Shown piece by piece: positions 7,150 to 9,420 of a DNA stretch of 9,420 nucleotides. Origin of the DNA: Athalassotoga sp964433875 (GTDB lineage Bacteria > Thermotogota > Thermotogae > Mesoaciditogales > Mesoaciditogaceae). The position numbers were made by a program, and so were the translations under genes. The stretch covers positions 1 through 9,420 of the forward strand of contig CAYSSO010000046.1 in the NCBI GenBank assembly GCA_964433875.1, in the 5' to 3' direction. The notes beneath the pieces were generated by a model that had not been told where the DNA came from, did no database searches, and saw only the letters and a program-made list of their open reading frames with translations. Position 1 is the first letter of the stretch. Each line of letters starts with the position of its first letter.

Positions 7150-7771
7150 TTTTGAGTTTGTTATTTATTCCATCGATAACGTATTTGACTGCGTTGTCAA
7201 ACCCTACACTGGATGTGTTTATGCATAGATCATACGTTCTAAGATCAAGCCATGGGATTTTTGTAAAAGTCTTCATGTAATTTTCTCTATCGCGATCATT
7301 TTGATTTATCATATCGATGGCTTCTTTTCTTGAAAGATTGTAAAGTTCTGAAACCCTTTTTATTCTATCTTCCATTTCCGCATAGACGAAAATGCTAAAC
7401 CTCTTTGGGAAATCCCGCAAAACCCACATTGCTCCCCTGCCGAGGAAGATAGCGGATCCTTTTTGTGCTATTTCTTTTATGAATTTAGATTCAAGTTCAA
7501 AAAGTTCTCTATCGCTTGGCAGGTATTTCTCTCCGCCGGTCACCGTCAGGGTACCTACCGGTCCGGCTATGAAGAACTGTTCCCAAAAGGACACCAATTT
7601 TTCCTCTCTTTCTCGAAGATCTGATTCTGGAAGATTAAGGTAGTCCGCAACATGTTTTAAAATATCTCTGTCAACGAATGGAATAGACAATGCTTTTGAA
7701 AGCCTTTGACCGACTTCTGCTCCTCCGCAACCTATCATATGATTGATCGTTATTATGTAATGCTTTTCCAT
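7142..7771 (-). CDS. Cytidylate-kinase-like family protein (P-loop NMP kinase fold)
   Basis: A 209-residue cytoplasmic protein that looks like the 'cytidylate kinase-like' family (Pfam Cytidylate_kin2), not canonical Cmk. The N-terminus IITINHMIGCGGAEVGQRLSKAL (6-28) is a beta strand, glycine-rich loop and helix in the place of a Walker A motif, but there is no GK[ST]: Ala-Glu stands where Lys-Ser/Thr would be. PFVDRDIL (31-38), the GRGA turn (111-114), FSIFVYAEMEDRIKRV (125-140) and the lid-like NDRDRENYMKTF (158-169, Arg160 and Arg162) follow the family order. Substrate is unknown. The ATG has AAAGGAGA seven bases upstream. It stands alone between two terminators and converges on the sugar operon, so it probably has its own promoter. 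It could act on a nucleotide or another small phosphate acceptor; I would not assign a reaction. Confidence 0.75.
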   Translation of the reverse strand: MEKHYIITINHMIGCGGAEVGQRLSKALSIPFVDRDILKHVADYLNLPESDLREREEKLVSFWEQFFIAGPVGTLTVTGGEKYLPSDRELFELESKFIKEIAQKGSAIFLGRGAMWVLRDFPKRFSIFVYAEMEDRIKRVSELYNLSRKEAIDMINQNDRDRENYMKTFTKIPWLDLRTYDLCINTSSVGFDNAVKYVIDGINNKLKIK

Positions 7772-7802
7772 TTAAAGGTCTCCTTTCGATTCATCATCTA
7801 AA

Positions 7803-7808
7803 ATAATA
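7803..7808 (-). promoter_or_regulatory. Weak candidate -10 element for the kinase-like gene
   Basis: TATTAT on the minus strand lies about 30 bases before the start codon, in the AT-rich gap between the acyl-carrier-protein terminator and this gene. Position suits a promoter, since the upstream operon is terminated, but no convincing -35 box is seen (TTTAAT at 17 bases is poor). Confidence 0.25.
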
Positions 7809-7821
7809 CTACTTTTTATGC

Positions 7822-7859
7822 AAAAATTAAAAAGACTTCGTGTTTACCACGAAGCCTCT
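7822..7859 (-). terminator. Strong rho-independent terminator of the fabK-fabD-acpP block
   Basis: On the minus strand, AGAGGCTTCGTG pairs with CACGAAGTCTTT (twelve pairs, two of them G-U) around a GTAAA loop, followed by TTTTTAATTTTT. It lies about 17 bases past the acyl carrier protein stop and would end that operon and insulate the next gene. On the plus strand it also has a T-run, but no plus-strand gene ends here. Confidence 0.92.
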
Positions 7860-7876
7860 TTTTTCTTGCCTCATTT

Positions 7877-8125
7877 TTACTGCTTTGAGACTATGTAATC
7901 GACGACGCTTTTTACATCCGTTAATTTGGAAATATCTTCGTCAGGGATCTTTATTCCAAATTTTTCTTCAAGATCCATCGTCAATTCAACAAGATCAAGT
8001 GAATCCGCACCAAGATCATCTACAAGTTTAGAATTCTCCTTTATAGAATCAAGACTTACTCCGAGGTGATTTGCTATGGCTTTTTTCACCTCGTCTAAAA
8101 CTTCAGAACTCTGCAACTTCGGCAT
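7877..8125 (-). CDS. acpP: Acyl carrier protein
   Basis: An 82-residue acidic protein that carries growing fatty acyl chains on a 4'-phosphopantetheine arm. The attachment motif GADSLDLVEL is intact, with Ser42 as the modified residue, and the flanking helices (EVLDEVKKAIANHLGV; EEKFGIKIPDEDISKLTDVKSVVDYI) are the standard four-helix ACP pattern. Length is normal with about six extra N-terminal residues. The start ATG is preceded on its strand by AAGGAG nine bases away, and it lies inside the end of fabD, overlapping it by 23 bases, which suggests translational coupling. A TTG four codons in is a possible alternative start. Being directly behind fabD supports the primary fatty-acid-synthesis ACP rather than a specialised carrier. 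Confidence 0.96.
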   Translation of the reverse strand: MPKLQSSEVLDEVKKAIANHLGVSLDSIKENSKLVDDLGADSLDLVELTMDLEEKFGIKIPDEDISKLTDVKSVVDYIVSKQ

Positions 8126-9041
8126 TCTTTACCACTCCTTCCAGTTTATCCATTTCATCGATTGAATCTGTTGAGTAGGTCTCCGCGTTGACTATTTTCT
8201 TGACAAGACCGCAAAGCACATTGCCAGATCCAACCTCTATGTACTTGTTCACGCACATCTCATTCATTGTTTTTACACTCTCTGTCCATCTGACAGGCGA
8301 TGTGAGTTGATTTACCAAATTCATTCTCATCTCTTCGAGAGTACCGGCGACCTTACCGGTTACGTTGAACACAACCGGTACATTTGGCCTTCTGAATTCA
8401 ATTTTGTTTATAAATTCGGAGAGTTTTTCCTTAGCGGGCGCCATAAGCGGCGAATGGAATGGTCCGGAAACGTTAAGTTGGACGACGCGCTTTGCACCGG
8501 CATTTTTGAAAATATCAACAGCACTCAAAAGGGCAGTCAACTCACCACTTACAACTGTTTGTAAAGGTGAATTGTAATTTGCTATGTAAACACCACTTAA
8601 ATTTGAGACTATCTCTTCGATCTTTTCGGGAGAAAGTCCAAGAACTGCCATCATTGATCCCGCTCCGCTTGGTACGGCGTTTTCCATCAATTCGCCGCGC
8701 AATCTCACTGCTCTTAGCGCATCATCGAAAGAGATGACCCCAGCCGCGACCAGCGCCGAATACTCTCCAAGGCTATGGCCTGCAACGACATCAAAATTTA
8801 TGCTCTTAGATTTTATAACCTCAAAAACCATCATTGAGGTCGTGAGAAGTGCAGGCTGGGCGTTGTAGGTCTTTGTCAGTTCGTGTTCATCATTCCCAAA
8901 AATAAGGCCTTTTAAATCAAACCCAAGTACATCGCACGCATGATGCATAACTTCTCTTGCCTGAGGATATTCATCGTAAAAATCTTTCATCATATTCAAC
9001 TTTTGTGATCCCTGTCCTGGAAAAATTAAAGCGTTCATCAT
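8103..9041 (-). CDS. fabD: Malonyl-CoA:ACP transacylase
   Basis: A 312-residue cytoplasmic enzyme that moves malonyl from CoA to acyl carrier protein, supplying extender units for fatty acid synthesis. The oxyanion motif GQGSQ (9-13), nucleophile elbow GHSLGEY with Ser90, Arg115 in RLRG (binds the malonyl carboxylate) and catalytic His196 in GPFHSP are all present, matching E. coli Ser92, Arg117 and His201. Length is as expected (E. coli 309). Two ATGs are adjacent (9041 and 9038); the second is better spaced (seven bases) from GGAGG and forms a TGATG junction with the fabK stop, so the protein may begin MNALIF. The gene is sandwiched between fabK and acpP on the same strand, giving an enzyme next to its own ACP substrate. 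No oddities in the active site. Confidence 0.97.
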   Translation of the reverse strand: MMNALIFPGQGSQKLNMMKDFYDEYPQAREVMHHACDVLGFDLKGLIFGNDEHELTKTYNAQPALLTTSMMVFEVIKSKSINFDVVAGHSLGEYSALVAAGVISFDDALRAVRLRGELMENAVPSGAGSMMAVLGLSPEKIEEIVSNLSGVYIANYNSPLQTVVSGELTALLSAVDIFKNAGAKRVVQLNVSGPFHSPLMAPAKEKLSEFINKIEFRRPNVPVVFNVTGKVAGTLEEMRMNLVNQLTSPVRWTESVKTMNEMCVNKYIEVGSGNVLCGLVKKIVNAETYSTDSIDEMDKLEGVVKNAEVAEF

Positions 9042-9420
9042 TTCACCTCCACATCTATAGATCGAAAAGCATCTATTGTCTCAAGTGTTTCATTCCACAA
9101 TCTTTTTATGAGTTCTTTGACGGTCGGAATATCATCGACAAGTCCGGCAGACTGGCCCGCCATAAATGAGCCTTTGTCTAAATCACCGTTAACGGCTGCC
9201 CTTAGAGCGCCTCTTCCAAGTTGTTCAACCTCTTCCGGCTTTCCACCTCTTTCGTCTACCTTTAAAAGCGCATTCGTCAGAGGATTTCTCAATGCCCTTA
9301 CAGGATGGCCTGTGACTCTTCCCGTCACAAGCGTGTCGCGCGTTGAGGCTTTGAGAATTTTCTCTTTGTAATTTATATGTACTTCGCATTCCTGCGTTGC
9401 GACAAATCTTGTCCCGATCT
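9038..9420 (-). CDS. fabK: Enoyl-ACP reductase II, FabK type (C-terminal part)
   Basis: The frame stays open to the right edge, so only the last 126 or so residues are present; an internal GTG at 9328 is not the real start. The visible protein begins IGTRFVATQECEVHINYKEK and continues through TGRVTGHPVRALRN, PEEVEQLGRGALRAAVNGDLDKGSFMAGQSAGLV to the stop. GTRF, the YKEKILKA helix, GHPVR-LRN and MAGQSAGL are the C-terminal signatures of FMN-dependent FabK within the 2-nitropropane dioxygenase/nitronate monooxygenase superfamily. It reduces trans-2-enoyl-ACP in the last step of fatty acid elongation. A plain nitronate monooxygenase is the alternative, but the adjacent fabD and acpP make FabK much more likely. 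Its stop overlaps the fabD start. Confidence 0.9.
   Translation of the reverse strand, partial: IGTRFVATQECEVHINYKEKILKASTRDTLVTGRVTGHPVRALRNPLTNALLKVDERGGKPEEVEQLGRGALRAAVNGDLDKGSFMAGQSAGLVDDIPTVKELIKRLWNETLETIDAFRSIDVEVK
9046..9050 (-). promoter_or_regulatory. Ribosome binding site of fabD inside the fabK 3' end
   Basis: GGAGG on the minus strand is encoded within the last codons of fabK (Val-Glu-Val-Lys). It is four bases from the first ATG (9041) and seven from the second (9038), favouring the latter and implying coupled translation of fabK and fabD. Confidence 0.7.

Noticed and set aside
7772..7876. Small RNA or short gene in the gap between the kinase-like gene and acpP
   Set aside because: The gap is accounted for by a terminator, AT-rich promoter-like sequence and a ribosome site; no further structure or open frame with a start signal is seen.
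8354..8380. Eight-base inverted repeat TACCGGTT / AACCGGTA inside fabD
   Set aside because: It lies in well-conserved coding sequence (Val-Thr-Gly and Pro-Val codons), has an 11-base loop, and no regulatory context; codon repetition explains it.
9038..9328. A short separate gene starting at the GTG at 9328
   Set aside because: The same frame continues open to the window edge and encodes conserved FabK sequence (GTRF, YKEKILKA), so this is the end of a longer gene.
9108..9371. 87-codon plus-strand frame across fabK
   Set aside because: It is antisense to conserved FabK signatures (GHPVR, MAGQSAGL) and has no recognisable domain or ribosome site.

Overview
The window looks like a chromosomal segment of a member of the Thermotogota, probably a moderately AT-rich and perhaps deep-branching relative of Thermotoga. 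The reasons are the combination of an AraM-type glycerol-1-phosphate dehydrogenase, a CUT1 sugar ABC transporter without its own ATPase, an AraD-like epimerase and an FGGY kinase that resembles the Thermotoga-type ribulokinase, together with FabK as the enoyl-ACP reductase. The lineage is inferred from remembered family resemblance; there is no rRNA or other marker gene here. Coding density is very high, and no gene-free stretch reaches 300 bases.

Left part, + strand (1-7121): the 3' end of a MalG-type sugar permease, then araM (TTG start), a secreted sugar-binding protein, two inner-membrane permeases (MalF type, then MalG type), an L-ribulose-5-phosphate 4-epimerase (araD-like) and an FGGY ribulokinase-like gene (araB-like). 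All run in one direction with short gaps or near-overlaps, and a terminator hairpin follows the kinase. Together they fit uptake of L-arabinose or an arabinose-containing sugar, phosphorylation of L-ribulose by the kinase and epimerisation to D-xylulose 5-phosphate. The L-arabinose isomerase (araA) and the transporter ATPase are not in the window. Two non-coding signals stand out: a cluster of TGATAA/TTATCA half-sites overlapping a possible promoter ahead of the binding-protein gene, and a perfect GAAA-tetraloop hairpin between the binding protein and the first permease.

Right part, - strand (7142-9420): a monocistronic cytidylate-kinase-like P-loop protein converges on the sugar operon across a shared hairpin. 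Upstream of it, and separated by a strong terminator, is a fatty-acid synthesis block transcribed right to left: fabK (N-terminus beyond the window), fabD and the acyl carrier protein gene. These three are tightly overlapped (TGATG junction, then a 23-base overlap), suggesting translational coupling.

I see no CRISPR array, tRNA, rRNA, insertion sequence or phage gene. Most of the window is ordinary metabolism; the second-look items are the regulatory structures in the sugar operon, the unexplained linkage of araM to arabinose genes, and the atypical P-loop kinase.
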